Part shown: one piece after another, positions 1-9,023 of the stretch | How the letters are laid out: each line of letters opens with the position of its first letter | How positions within the stretch are numbered: position 1 is the first letter of the stretch | Source: Arthrobacter alpinus | GTDB lineage: Bacteria > Actinomycetota > Actinomycetes > Actinomycetales > Micrococcaceae | DNA: 64,000 bases | Reading direction: 5' to 3' | NCBI RefSeq assembly: GCF_001294625.1 | Contig: NZ_CP012677.1 | Span: 620,001 to 684,000, forward strand | The notes under the pieces: generated by a model | Told to the model about the DNA's origin: nothing | The model's database searches: none | The model's input: the letters and a program-made list of their open reading frames with translations, nothing else | Program-made: the position numbers and the translations under genes

Positions 1-1116
1 CTGAATGTTCTAAAGATTGCCGGGCAGGCCGCGGTCCTGATCGCCCTCGTGGCAGGACTGGTGATGTTCGCCGGCACCAACAAGTCCGTCTCGGTCATGG
101 TTGACGGCCAAGCAAGTTCAGTCCAGACCTTTGGTGGCTCGGTGGCGCAGGTCCTTGACCGGGCACAGGTGCAAGTTGGTGCCAGCGATCAGGTCACTCC
201 CGACCTGAATACGCAGGTGAGCGATGGGACCGCCATCACCGTCAACACGGCCAAGAAGATCACCGTGAACCTTGACGGAGCCGAACACAACGTCACCACC
301 ACCTCCGCCAAGATTGGCGGTTTGATCAGCCAGCTCGGCGTCGCCGCCAACGCCCGGGTGTCGGTTCCCGCAGACGCCATCTTGGCCAACGCCAGCGACA
401 TCAGCATCATCACCCCCAAAGTTGTCACGGTGATCGCGGACGGCAAAAAGAACGTCACCACCACCACAGCCGAGACCGTCGCCGAGGTCCTTGCCTCCTC
501 CGGGGTCACCGTTGCCCCTGCCGATCTGGTTTCCGTCCCGGGCGTGGCCAAGGTGGTGGAAAACATGGTGGTCAAGGTTTCCCGCGTCAACACTGACGGT
601 GCCGCCTCCGAGACCTCGGCCGTTCCCTTTGATACTGAACATGTGGTTGACCCGGCCCTGTTCAAGGACCAGAAGACCACCACCCGTGCCGGTGTGGCCG
701 GCACGCTGGAAAAGACGTTCCGCACGGTCACCGTGGATGGCAACGTTGTCAGCAAGGCCGAGACCGGTACCAAGACGCTGACCGCTGCCGTGGCAGAACA
801 GGTCACCGTGGGCGGCAAGGACCGCCCGGCCAAGGAAACCGGTGCCAACACCGGCGCGGAGGCGCCGGCTATGTCCAATGAGGCCATGTGGGATGCCATC
901 GCCCAGTGTGAGTCCACCGGGAACTGGTCCATCAACTCCGGAAACGGTTACTACGGCGGACTGCAGTTCGACATTTCCTCCTGGCTGGCCAATGGCGGCG
1001 GTGCGTACGCCCCCAATGCCAGCCTGGCCACCAAGGCCCAGCAGATTGCTGTCGCCAACACCTACTACGCCAAAGCTGGCCTGCGCCCGTGGGGTTGTGC
1101 CCACGTGGTGCGCTAA
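1..1116 (+). CDS. rpfB: Resuscitation-promoting factor RpfB-like (5' end outside window)
   Basis: Secreted or membrane-anchored muralytic enzyme that cleaves peptidoglycan and helps regrowth of dormant actinobacteria. The frame is open from base 1, and the first ~30 residues form a hydrophobic signal/anchor segment, so the true start lies just upstream of the window. Then come three repeated DUF348-type modules (each with a V-DG core), a G5 domain (about residues 215-295), and a C-terminal Rpf transglycosylase-like domain starting near MWDAIAQCESTGNW, whose Glu after Cys is the expected catalytic acid. The domain order is that of RpfB, and it is followed by ksgA and ispE as in many actinobacteria. 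A hairpin with a T-run follows the stop. Confidence 0.93.
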   Translation: MNVLKIAGQAAVLIALVAGLVMFAGTNKSVSVMVDGQASSVQTFGGSVAQVLDRAQVQVGASDQVTPDLNTQVSDGTAITVNTAKKITVNLDGAEHNVTTTSAKIGGLISQLGVAANARVSVPADAILANASDISIITPKVVTVIADGKKNVTTTTAETVAEVLASSGVTVAPADLVSVPGVAKVVENMVVKVSRVNTDGAASETSAVPFDTEHVVDPALFKDQKTTTRAGVAGTLEKTFRTVTVDGNVVSKAETGTKTLTAAVAEQVTVGGKDRPAKETGANTGAEAPAMSNEAMWDAIAQCESTGNWSINSGNGYYGGLQFDISSWLANGGGAYAPNASLATKAQQIAVANTYYAKAGLRPWGCAHVVR

Positions 1117-1147
1117 CCCAGGCGTGAGGACCAAGCACATCCACGCC

Positions 1148-1188
1148 CCCCGCGCGGCCTCAGGGCCGCACGGGGAGCGTGCCTTTTT
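1148..1188 (+). terminator. Probable terminator after rpfB
   Basis: A GC-rich inverted repeat (1148-1159 with 1164-1175, one G-U pair) overlaps a second hairpin, GCACG/CGTGC (1168-1172 with 1178-1182), which is followed directly by CTTTTT. It sits 30 bases after the rpfB stop and about 20 bases before the ksgA start, so ksgA may be largely leaderless or transcribed from within this region. Confidence 0.55.
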
Positions 1189-1209
1189 AATAGCGGATAC
1201 GATTGTCCA

Positions 1210-2088
1210 GTGACCAAGCCCGAGCCCAGCCCCGCACCCCAGCCTCTTTTGGGTGCCACAGAGATCCGCCGCCTTGCGGAGGAAATCGGTGTGCGCCCCA
1301 CCAAGACGTTGGGCCAGAATTTTGTTATTGACGGCAACACCATCCGCCGGATCGTGGCAGCGGCCAAAATTGACCCCACCGAGACGGTGTTGGAGGTGGG
1401 CCCCGGACTGGGCTCGCTGACACTGGGCCTGCTCGACGCCGCCGCCAAGGTGGTGGCTGTGGAGATCGATCCCGTGCTGGCGGCAAAACTGCCCTCCACC
1501 GTGGCCGCGTTCCGCCCCGCACTGGCGGGCAACCTCGACGTCGTCCTCTCCGATGCCATGCGCATCACCGAACTTCCCGCCGAACCCACGGCCCTGGTGG
1601 CCAACCTGCCCTACAACGTGGCCGTCCCGGTGGTGCTGCACCTGTTGGAGCACTTCCCGTCCCTGCAACATGGCCTGGTCATGGTCCAGGACGAGGTGGC
1701 TGACAGGATGGTGGCCGGGCCCGGCTCCAAAACCTATGGTGTGCCGTCGGTCAAGGGTGCCTGGTATTCGCAGATGCGCAAGGCCGGGGTGATCGGCATG
1801 AACGTGTTTTGGCCGGCCCCGAAGATCTCCTCCGGCCTGGTCGAGTTCACCCGGCGCGAACCCCCTGTGACCCATGCCAGCCGCGAGCAAGTGTTTGCCG
1901 TGATCGATGCCGCGTTTGCCCAGCGGCGCAAGACCCTGCGGGCCGCACTGGCCGGATGGGCAGGGGGAGCCGTGGAAGCGGAGAGGTTCCTGCGCATGGC
2001 CGGTGTCGATCCCAGCGCCCGCGGCGAAGTGATCGACGTGAACGCGTTTGCCCGCATCGCCGAAGCCAAGAACCCGTTGCTGGTTTGA
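1210..2088 (+). CDS. ksgA: 16S rRNA dimethyladenosine transferase KsgA/RsmA
   Basis: Transfers four methyl groups from S-adenosylmethionine to two adjacent adenosines near the 3' end of 16S rRNA during 30S assembly. The 292-residue protein has the SAM-binding motif [11 protein letters not shown] (about residues 60-70), the acidic ribose-binding residue in VAVEID, and the catalytic NLPYNV motif near residue 132, all intact. The N-terminal LGQNF motif is also typical of the family. It starts at GTG. The gene lies between rpfB and ispE, the common actinobacterial order, with ispE beginning about 20 bases after its stop, so the two are probably co-transcribed. Confidence 0.96.
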   Translation: MTKPEPSPAPQPLLGATEIRRLAEEIGVRPTKTLGQNFVIDGNTIRRIVAAAKIDPTETVLEVGPGLGSLTLGLLDAAAKVVAVEIDPVLAAKLPSTVAAFRPALAGNLDVVLSDAMRITELPAEPTALVANLPYNVAVPVVLHLLEHFPSLQHGLVMVQDEVADRMVAGPGSKTYGVPSVKGAWYSQMRKAGVIGMNVFWPAPKISSGLVEFTRREPPVTHASREQVFAVIDAAFAQRRKTLRAALAGWAGGAVEAERFLRMAGVDPSARGEVIDVNAFARIAEAKNPLLV

Positions 2089-2108
2089 GTCCGGGGGTGA
2101 GAGAGAGC

Positions 2109-3098
2109 ATGCGCGCCGGTGATCCCGGAGAACTGTCCGGCGACTACGACTGGGCGGGCCGGCCCCGGCACATCCGGGTCAAGGCCCCCGGCAAGATCAA
2201 CGCCTCCTTCAAGGTGGGCCCGTTGCGTGCCGACGGCTACCACTCGGTGGCCAGCACCTACCTGGCCGTCTCCCTCTACGAAGAAGTCACTGCCACTGCT
2301 AAGCCCGGCACGCCCGCCAGCGAGGTCACCGTCAGCATCAGCAAGGACAGTTCGCTGGCCCCGCACCTTTTGGCCGGCATTCCCCTGGACGGGAGCAACC
2401 TGGCCGTGCGCGCTGCCAGGCTCGTGGCCGATATCAGCGAGCACGCCTGCGGTGTGCACCTGGAGATCAGCAAGCACGTCCCCATTGCCGGGGGCATGGG
2501 TGGGGGCTCGGCCGACGCAGCCGCCGCGCTGGTGGCTTGTGACGCGCTCTGGCATGCGGGCCTCTCCCGCGAGGAGCTCGCACTCCTCGGTGCCGAGCTC
2601 GGCGCAGACGTGCCGTTCGCGCTTCTCGGGGGGGCCGCCGTCGGGCTGGGTGTGGGGGACAAACTCACCGCAGCCCTGGCGCCCGAGCCGTTGCACTGGG
2701 TCTTGGTATTCTCGGACGACGGGCTGTCCACCCCTGTTGTTTACGGCACCCTGGACGGTTTGCGGGCCGGCGTTGACGTGGCAGAACCCGCCGGGGTCGA
2801 TCCGCTGATCCTGGCGGCCCTGCGTGCCGGGGACGCTGCCTTGCTGGCGCCGTGCCTGGGCAATGACTTGCAGGCGGCGGCGCTCTCGCTGGCCCCAGGG
2901 CTGGCAACTGTTTTGCAGGCCGGGATCGCCGCGGGCGCGCTGACGGCGATGGTGTCAGGCTCCGGCCCCACCGTCGCCATGCTGGCTGCGCACGGGCGGC
3001 ACGCCAGCGATGTTGTGGCGGAGTTGACGGCGGCCGGGTATGACGCCTTGGCCGTGGAAGGCCCCGTCCATGGGGCACACAGAGTTTTTGACGCATGA
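2109..3098 (+). CDS. ispE: 4-diphosphocytidyl-2-C-methyl-D-erythritol kinase IspE
   Basis: GHMP-family kinase of the non-mevalonate (MEP) isoprenoid pathway; it phosphorylates CDP-methylerythritol. Landmarks are KAPGKIN near residue 25, the ATP-binding glycine-rich stretch PIAGGMGGGSADAAAA (about 125-140), and a C-terminal GSGPTVAM motif. The open frame extends far upstream into ksgA, but similarity begins only here. ATG 2109 follows a purine-rich GGTGAGAGAG; GTG 2097, four codons upstream, is the alternative. The length of 329 residues fits the family (about 280-320) with a short N-terminal extension. Confidence 0.94.
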   Translation: MRAGDPGELSGDYDWAGRPRHIRVKAPGKINASFKVGPLRADGYHSVASTYLAVSLYEEVTATAKPGTPASEVTVSISKDSSLAPHLLAGIPLDGSNLAVRAARLVADISEHACGVHLEISKHVPIAGGMGGGSADAAAALVACDALWHAGLSREELALLGAELGADVPFALLGGAAVGLGVGDKLTAALAPEPLHWVLVFSDDGLSTPVVYGTLDGLRAGVDVAEPAGVDPLILAALRAGDAALLAPCLGNDLQAAALSLAPGLATVLQAGIAAGALTAMVSGSGPTVAMLAAHGRHASDVVAELTAAGYDALAVEGPVHGAHRVFDA

Positions 3099-3122
3099 TT
3101 TCCTCAATGAAAGTGGTTTGAC

Positions 3123-4904
3123 GTGGCACATCTCCTTGGAGGAGAAAATCTCAGCATCGCCTTCGCTACCCGCGCTGTCTTGGACGGCGTGACGGTGGGG
3201 CTTGAAGAGGGAGATCGGATCGGAATTGTCGGGCGCAACGGTGATGGCAAGTCCACACTGATGCGCCTGCTCTCCGGACGGCAAACCGCCGATTCCGGCC
3301 GGGTCACGGTCCGTGGCGGTGTGCATGTGGGGTACCTGGACCAGTCCGACGTGCTCGACGGCGAAAGCACGGTGGGCTTTGCGATCGTGGGTGAGTCCGC
3401 CGATCACGTGTGGGCTTCCAACCCGAAGATTCGCGAGATCATGGGCGCCCTGGTCGGTGAGGTGGACTGGGATGCGAACATCCACTCACTCTCCGGCGGG
3501 CAGAAGCGCCGCGTGGCACTGGCCAAGCTGCTCATCGGCGACGACGACGTGATCATGCTCGATGAGCCCACCAACCATCTGGATGTGGAGGGTGTGGCGT
3601 GGCTGGCTAAACACCTGAAGGCACGTTGGCGCGCCAACGAGGGAGCCTTCCTGGTCGTCACCCACGATCGTTGGTTCCTGGATGAAGTCTGCAACCGCAC
3701 TTGGGAAGTTCACGACGGCATCATTGACCCGTTCGACGGCGGCTATGCCGCGTACGTGCTGGCCCGGGCCGAGCGGGACCGGATGAACTCCGTGATTGAA
3801 ACCAAGCGTGTGCAGCTGGTGAAGAAGGAACTTGCCTGGTTGCGCCGCGGTGCACCGGCCAGGACGGCCAAGCCGAAGTTCCGCATCGAGGCCGCCAATG
3901 AGCTCATCGCCGACGTCCCCGAGCCCCGCGACACAGTTGCCCTGTCCAAGATGGCCACCGCCCGCCAGGGCAAGGACGTACTGGACCTGGAAAACGTATC
4001 CCTGTCCTACGGGGACAAGGAGCTCTTCGATAACATCACCTTGCGCCTTGCCCCGGGTGAGCGCCTGGGTATCGTCGGCGTCAACGGTGCCGGCAAGACC
4101 ACCTTGCTGCGGCTTCTCAACGGCGAAATCGAGCCGACCGCAGGAAAGCTCAAGCGTGGCAAGACGGTGCAGACCGCCGTGCTGACCCAGGAGGTGCGCG
4201 AACTCGATGACGTGATGAACATGCGCGTCATTGAAGTCATTGAGCGGGAGAAACGCTCCTTCGACGTTGGCGGCAAGGACATGAGCGCCGGGCAACTGGT
4301 GGAACAGCTCGGCTTCACCAAGGACAAGCAGTGGACGCCGGTGAAGGACCTCTCCGGTGGTGAGCGCCGTCGCCTGCAGTTGCTGCGCCTGCTGGTGGGC
4401 GAGCCTAACGTGCTGATGCTCGATGAGCCCACCAACGATCTTGACACGGACACCCTGGCTGCCGTAGAGGACGTCCTTGACGGCTGGCCCGGCACCCTGG
4501 TGGTGGTTTCGCACGACAGGTACTTGTTGGAGCGTGTCACCGACCACCAGATGGCGTTGCTCGGTGACGGCCAGCTGCGCGGGCTCCCCGGGGGAGTGGA
4601 CCAGTACCTGGAACTGCGTGAAGCGGCACTGTCAGGCAAATCCAGCTCCGCGGCGTCCCAGGGGCCCGCAGCGCCATCGGGGCCCTCCGAGTCCCAAAAG
4701 CGAGACGCCCGCAAGGTCCTGAACCGGCTGGAACGACAGCTGGCAAAGAATTCCGCTGCGGACGCCAAGGTGCATGCACAAATGGCCACCAGCGTGGGCG
4801 ACTATGACGCCCTGGCCGAGCTCAACGCCAAACTGGCCAAGCTTGCCGCCGAGCGGGCCGGTCTGGAACTGGAATGGCTTGAGGCCTCAGAGGTCCTCGA
4901 GTAG
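3123..4904 (+). CDS. ABC-F family ATPase (Uup-like)
   Basis: Soluble twin-ATPase protein with no membrane segments. ABC-F proteins act on the ribosome (translation factor or ribosome protection) or in DNA repair (Uup). The first Walker A is GRNGDGKST (residues 37-45), the first signature LSGGQKRR and the first Walker B VIMLDEPTNHLD; the second set is GVNGAGKTT, LSGGERRR and VLMLDEPTNDLD. A charged C-terminal coiled coil (about residues 525-590) resembles the Uup C-terminal domain that binds nucleic acid. GTG start. The position directly after ispE is standard in Arthrobacter relatives. The exact role cannot be read from sequence. Confidence 0.93.
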   Translation: MAHLLGGENLSIAFATRAVLDGVTVGLEEGDRIGIVGRNGDGKSTLMRLLSGRQTADSGRVTVRGGVHVGYLDQSDVLDGESTVGFAIVGESADHVWASNPKIREIMGALVGEVDWDANIHSLSGGQKRRVALAKLLIGDDDVIMLDEPTNHLDVEGVAWLAKHLKARWRANEGAFLVVTHDRWFLDEVCNRTWEVHDGIIDPFDGGYAAYVLARAERDRMNSVIETKRVQLVKKELAWLRRGAPARTAKPKFRIEAANELIADVPEPRDTVALSKMATARQGKDVLDLENVSLSYGDKELFDNITLRLAPGERLGIVGVNGAGKTTLLRLLNGEIEPTAGKLKRGKTVQTAVLTQEVRELDDVMNMRVIEVIEREKRSFDVGGKDMSAGQLVEQLGFTKDKQWTPVKDLSGGERRRLQLLRLLVGEPNVLMLDEPTNDLDTDTLAAVEDVLDGWPGTLVVVSHDRYLLERVTDHQMALLGDGQLRGLPGGVDQYLELREAALSGKSSSAASQGPAAPSGPSESQKRDARKVLNRLERQLAKNSAADAKVHAQMATSVGDYDALAELNAKLAKLAAERAGLELEWLEASEVLE

Positions 4905-4932
4905 GGCTTTAGTTCTACGCACCGTTCTGGCC

Positions 4933-4967
4933 AAATGGTGCGCCGCTGTGAAAGTGGCGCACCATTT
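4933..4967. repeat. Perfect 12-bp inverted repeat (hairpin) left of AbiEi/DUF559-like pseudogene
   Basis: AAATGGTGCGCC (4933-4944) is exactly complementary to GGCGCACCATTT (4956-4967), with an 11-base loop. It lies 28 bases after the ABC-F stop and could end that transcript, although no T-run follows. Its core GCTGTGAAAGTGGCGCAC (4945-4962) recurs exactly at 5942-5959, on the other side of the pseudogene. Confidence 0.7.
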
Positions 4968-5089
4968 ATGCGGAACCGTACGCAGGCCCAAAGCGGGTCC
5001 TCCCTCCACAGCCCGCTCTGCCCAGGAGCTTGTCCACACCGTCGATGCAGGGGCCCCCGAACCCAGCTTTTTTGGGCCAAGCTGGTGCC

Positions 5090-5925
5090 ATGAAGCGAAC
5101 GGCAGACAGTCGCAGGACATCGGTTGAAGCCGTTATCGAACGGTGAGGGACTGCTGCCAGGCGTAAGGATTTGATACATAGCGGGCTGACTGACTGGGAC
5201 CTCGTCCAAGCCGTGTCATCCGGCCGCTTTCTCAAGGTGGAACGGGCCGTGTTCGCGCTGCCAAATGCCAGTGAGCGGGACCTGCACCTGGCCGCTCACC
5301 AGGCGTATCTGGATTGTTTCAGCCGTGCCGAACAAATGGGCCTCTGGGTGCTGGAAACCCCAGAGGCCACCCACGTGGCAACCGCGCATGGGAGGCCCGT
5401 TCCCGGGTGCTTCGTGCATAGGGTTCGCGGCCGGTTGACGCTCTGGGATGTCCTCAGACATTGCGTGCAGTGCGGTACCGACGTCGAGGCGCTCTGCGTC
5501 CTGGAATCCGCCGTGGTGCTCAAGAAATGCACCCTGGAGCAACTTCACCACAATTTTCAAAAGCGCAAGGATGCCCGTGCCCGCCGCATCATTGCCATGA
5601 TCGATCCGCAATCGCACTCCATTGCCGAAACTTCCAGGCGCTATCACCTCCGGAAGGCCGGCTACAAGGTGCAAGGACAGGCCGCCATTCGAGGTATGGG
5701 CCATCTGGACCTGCTGGTTGAGGGTGTCCTGGGAATTGAGACCGCGGCGAGAAATTTCACAACACAGCCCAAGCTTGGGCCGAAGATTTACGCCGCTCCA
5801 ACGTCCTTGCCATCCGTGGTGTGCCAACTTTGCACATCCGGGCCAGTGATGCGTTGTATCACCCCCAAACCATGATCGACTTGGTGCGAATGGCGCTTCG
5901 GGGGATTAACTCTGCGCGTGGTTGA
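5090..5925 (+). pseudogene. Broken AbiEi-type wHTH / DUF559-like gene, paralogue of the gene at 9024
   Basis: Conceptual translation follows the intact paralogue at 9024-9860 along its whole length. An N-terminal ATG at 5090 reads MKRTADSRRTSVEAVIER and then hits TGA (5144-5146) where the paralogue has an aromatic residue. The same frame continues with ARRKDL (shared exactly) through HLDLLVEGVLGIE. Near 5745-5750 the frame shifts by one base; the other frame then gives FHNTAQAWAEDLRRSNVL, matching FHNT/YHNT-QGWAEDLRRENLL in the paralogue, and ends with TGA 5923-5925. At least two independent lesions make a functional full-length protein unlikely. The longest uninterrupted piece could start at TTG 5171. 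It is inserted between the ABC-F gene and tRNA-Gln. Confidence 0.85.
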
Positions 5926-5941
5926 CCGCGAACCGCGCGCA

Positions 5942-5959
5942 GCTGTGAAAGTGGCGCAC
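5942..5959. repeat. 18-bp direct repeat of 4945-4962, inside an imperfect hairpin
   Basis: GCTGTGAAAGTGGCGCAC here is identical to the copy at 4945-4962. It is part of an imperfect stem (AACCGCGCGC ... GCGCACGGTT) just after the pseudogene stop. The two copies bracket the pseudogene at a spacing of about 1 kb. Confidence 0.75.
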
Positions 5960-6117
5960 GGTTCACCCGAAATGGTGCGCAGGACTCGAGTCGACTGTGA
6001 AATTTGACACGTTCAAGGAGGGAATTTCGCCCCTCCATGGCTCTCAACTCGCGAAAGGGCGCCCTGCCGTGGCACACTATATTCTCGTGAGCTACGCGTT
6101 ATGGCACTAGATCACAT

Positions 6118-6189
6118 TCCGCCCTGGTGTAATGGCAGCACCCCAGCCTTTGGAGCTGTGGAGTATAGGTTCGAATCCTATGGGCGGAA
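6118..6189 (+). tRNA. tRNA-Gln (anticodon TTG)
   Basis: The seven-base acceptor stem TCCGCCC (6118-6124) pairs with GGGCGGA (6182-6188), with A as discriminator. The anticodon loop CTTTGGA carries TTG, decoding CAA. The T-arm AGGTTCGAATCCT is intact. No CCA is encoded. It stands alone between the AbiEi/DUF559-like pseudogene and glmU. Confidence 0.95.
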
Positions 6190-6290
6190 CTCTGGTGAAA
6201 TCCGGCAGAGGTCGTGAACGGGTAATATGGACTTGTTTCCCATTGCGTACGTTTGAACACGGACTGTGGTCCGGGTAGGAGCGCCACTTA

Positions 6291-7754
6291 GTGAGCCCCC
6301 AAGACACCAAATCATTCAACCCTTCCGCCGTGATTGTGCTGGCGGCCGGTGCTGGCACCCGGATGAAGTCTCGGACACCCAAAATCCTGCATCCCATCGG
6401 TGGCATTTCCATGGTGGGCCATGCCTTGGCCGCGGCGCAGGGGCTTCACCCCGACCGTTTGGCCGTCGTGGTCAGGTTTGAACGCGACGCGGTGGCGGCA
6501 CACATCCAGGCACTGGACGCCCACGCGCTCATCGTTGACCAGGACGATATTCCCGGCACGGGACGCGCTGTGCAGGCCGCACTGGAAGCCCTCGACGCGC
6601 AGCACGAGGTCCACGGCACCGTGGTTGTCACCTACGGCGATGTCCCGCTGCTGACCACCGCACTGCTGCGAGAACTTGTGCAAACCCACGCTACGGACGG
6701 CAATGCTGTCACCGTCCTTACGGCAGTTCTGGAGGATGCCGCCGGCTACGGCCGCATTCTGCGACACAACAGCGACGGCACGGTCCTGGGCATCCGTGAG
6801 CACAAGGACGCCACGGCTGCTGAACGAGCAATCCGTGAGATCAACTCCGGGATCTACGCCTTCGACGCCAAGGTGCTCCGTGCTGCCCTGAAGAAGGTCA
6901 CCACTGACAACAACCAGGGCGAGATGTACCTCACCGATGTTTTGGGCCTGGCCAGGAACGACGGCGGCCGTGTCGCCGCCGTGGTCACCGCCGATCGCTG
7001 GCAGGTGGAAGGCGCCAATGACCGTGTGCAGTTGGCCGCCCTGGGCACCGAACACAACCGCCGCATCGTTGAAGGCTGGATGCGTGCCGGTGTGAGCGTC
7101 ATCGACCCCGCCACCACATGGATCGACTCCACCGTAGAGCTGGAGGAAGACGTCACCATCTTGCCCGGCACCCAACTCCACGGCAAAACCACTGTGGCGC
7201 GTGACGCCGTCGTCGGCCCCGATTCAACACTGACCGACGTGCAGATCGGCGAAAAAGCTGAAGTGACGCGCACCCATGGCACCGGCGCCATCATCGGCGA
7301 AGGGGCCCACGTTGGCCCGTTCACCTTCCTGCGCCCCGGCACGGTCCTGGGAGCCGACGGTAAAATTGGCGCGTTTTACGAGACGAAGAACGTCACGATC
7401 GGCCGCGGCTCCAAGCTTTCCCACCTGGGCTATGCAGGGGATGCGGAGATCGGCGAAGACACCAATATTGGCTGTGGCAACATCACAGCTAACTTTGATG
7501 GCGTGAACAAACACCGCACCGTCATCGGCTCCGGCGTACGTACCGGTTCCAACACCGTGTTCGTGGCTCCCGTAACCGTGGGGGACGGGGCGTTCACCGG
7601 TGCCGGCGCCATTGTGCGTAAGGACGTCCCCGCCGGGGCCTTGAGCTTGACGGTGGCACCGCAGCGCAACGCCCAGGGCTGGACGGCGGCTAACCGCCCC
7701 GGCAGCATCCCTGCGCTGGCCGCGCAAAAGGCTGCCGACAATGCCAGCAACTAA
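6291..7754 (+). CDS. glmU: Bifunctional UDP-GlcNAc pyrophosphorylase / GlcN-1-P acetyltransferase GlmU
   Basis: Makes UDP-N-acetylglucosamine for peptidoglycan and other polysaccharides. The N-terminal half is a nucleotidyltransferase with LAAGAGTRMKS (about residues 17-27); the C-terminal half is a left-handed beta-helix built of hexapeptides, with the acetyltransferase motif KLSHLGYAGDAEIG containing the catalytic His. The 487 residues are typical of actinobacterial GlmU. It starts at GTG 6291. prs follows 39 bases downstream, a conserved pairing of sugar-nucleotide and PRPP synthesis. Its product could also feed the polysaccharide locus further along. Confidence 0.96.
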   Translation: MSPQDTKSFNPSAVIVLAAGAGTRMKSRTPKILHPIGGISMVGHALAAAQGLHPDRLAVVVRFERDAVAAHIQALDAHALIVDQDDIPGTGRAVQAALEALDAQHEVHGTVVVTYGDVPLLTTALLRELVQTHATDGNAVTVLTAVLEDAAGYGRILRHNSDGTVLGIREHKDATAAERAIREINSGIYAFDAKVLRAALKKVTTDNNQGEMYLTDVLGLARNDGGRVAAVVTADRWQVEGANDRVQLAALGTEHNRRIVEGWMRAGVSVIDPATTWIDSTVELEEDVTILPGTQLHGKTTVARDAVVGPDSTLTDVQIGEKAEVTRTHGTGAIIGEGAHVGPFTFLRPGTVLGADGKIGAFYETKNVTIGRGSKLSHLGYAGDAEIGEDTNIGCGNITANFDGVNKHRTVIGSGVRTGSNTVFVAPVTVGDGAFTGAGAIVRKDVPAGALSLTVAPQRNAQGWTAANRPGSIPALAAQKAADNASN

Positions 7755-7793
7755 GACTTCTCACCTACCCCACCCCTGCGAGAAAGCGATCCC

Positions 7794-8774
7794 ATGAGCG
7801 AACTTAGCCACAATGTCGACAAGAAACTGGTGCTGGCAACCGGCCGCGCGCACCCCGAGCTAGCCGAAGAAGTGGCGCAATGTTTGGGTACTGAGCTGCT
7901 GCCAATGTCGGCTTATGACTTCGCCAACGGGGAAATCTACGTTCGTTCCGGGGAGAGTGTACGTGGCAAGGAAGTGTTCATCATCCAGGCCCACCCGGCA
8001 CCGTTGAACAACTGGCTCATGGAACAGCTGATCATGGTGGATTCCATGAAGCGCGCCTCCGCCAGCGTCATCACCGTGGTGGCCCCGTTCTACCCTTACT
8101 CACGCCAGGACAAGAAAGGCCGCGGCCGCGAGCCGATCTCCGCCCGCCTGGTTGCGGACCTGTACAAGACGGCCGGCGCAGACCGGATCATGAGCGTTGA
8201 CCTGCACACCGCCCAGATTCAGGGCTTCTTCGACGGCCCCGTGGACCACCTTTTTGCCATCCCGTTGCTGGCCGACCACATTCGCAAGATTGTGGGGGAC
8301 GACGACGTCACTGTCGTCTCGCCCGACACCGGACGTGTGCGCGTGGCTGAGCAGTGGGCGGAGCGCCTGGGTGGGGCCCCGCTGGCGTTCGTGCACAAAT
8401 CGCGTGACCTGACGGTGCCGAACCAGGCCGTGTCCAAGACCGTGGTGGGTCAGGTTGCCGGACGCACCTGTGTGCTCATCGATGACATGATCGACACCGG
8501 CGGAACCATTGCCGGGGCGGTCCGGGTACTCAAGGACGCCGGCGCCAAGGATGTCATCATCGCCGCCACGCACGCTATCTTCTCCGACCCGGCCGCGGAA
8601 CGTCTGGCCAACTGTGGCGCCCGCGAAGTGGTTGTCACCAACACGCTGCCCATCCCCGAATCCAAGCGTTTCCCCACCCTGACGGTGCTCTCCATTGCGC
8701 CGTTGCTGGCGCGCGCCATCAAGGAAGTCTTCGAGGACGGCTCGGTCACGAGCCTGTTCGACGGCAACGCCTAA
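7794..8774 (+). CDS. prs: Ribose-phosphate pyrophosphokinase
   Basis: Makes PRPP from ribose-5-phosphate and ATP for nucleotide, His and Trp synthesis. The 326-residue protein contains the ATP-side motif RQDKKGRGREPISARLVADL, the metal-binding DLHTAQIQGFF and the PRPP loop VLIDDMIDTGGT. ATG start. It is probably in one transcript with glmU and is followed by strong hairpins that may end the operon. Confidence 0.97.
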   Translation: MSELSHNVDKKLVLATGRAHPELAEEVAQCLGTELLPMSAYDFANGEIYVRSGESVRGKEVFIIQAHPAPLNNWLMEQLIMVDSMKRASASVITVVAPFYPYSRQDKKGRGREPISARLVADLYKTAGADRIMSVDLHTAQIQGFFDGPVDHLFAIPLLADHIRKIVGDDDVTVVSPDTGRVRVAEQWAERLGGAPLAFVHKSRDLTVPNQAVSKTVVGQVAGRTCVLIDDMIDTGGTIAGAVRVLKDAGAKDVIIAATHAIFSDPAAERLANCGAREVVVTNTLPIPESKRFPTLTVLSIAPLLARAIKEVFEDGSVTSLFDGNA

Positions 8775-8781
8775 GCAGAGC

Positions 8782-8825
8782 TGCGCGCAACCCTTGTGCG
8801 CCGGGCTGGAGCTGGGTTGTGCGCA
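8782..8825 (+). terminator. Hairpin after prs
   Basis: TGCGCGCAACCC (8782-8793) pairs with GGGTTGTGCGCA (8814-8825) at 11 of 12 positions. It begins eight bases after the prs stop. No T-run follows, so it is a likely but not certain terminator. Its right arm overlaps the repeat beginning at 8821. Confidence 0.45.
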
Positions 8826-8866
8826 TGTTGTCCGCTGGCGCCAGACCCGTCACGGGTCCGGCGCAT
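8821..8866. repeat. 46-bp repeat, left copy (hairpin-forming)
   Basis: Matches the segment 9904-9949 at about 39 of 46 positions with no gaps. Both copies begin GCGCATGTTGTCC and hold a hairpin; here GCGCCAGACCC (8838-8848) pairs with GGGTCCGGCGC (8854-8864). The two copies flank the AbiEi/DUF559-like gene at 9024. Confidence 0.75.
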
Positions 8867-9023
8867 AGGGGAACTGTGCGGATGGTATGCGTGGAATCCG
8901 GGCGCTGGTTTTGCGCATTAAATAAGTCATTGGCTCCTCCACAGCCTCAGCCCGGGCCCCGCTCGTCCACAATCACGACGGCGCGGCTACCGCGGCCGCC
9001 GCTTCGTGGACACACTGGGTGGC

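Noticed and set aside
118..1890. Very long open frame on the minus strand through rpfB and ksgA
   Set aside because: It is opposite two strongly supported genes, has low-complexity His/Gly-rich translation, and is an expected by-product of high GC codon bias.
1809..2108. Upstream extension of the ispE frame into ksgA
   Set aside because: The added ~100 residues overlap the conserved 3' part of ksgA and show no IspE similarity; starts at 2097 or 2109 fit better.
3486..4547. Long minus-strand frame within the ABC-F gene
   Set aside because: Antisense shadow of a complete twin-ATPase gene; no recognisable protein.
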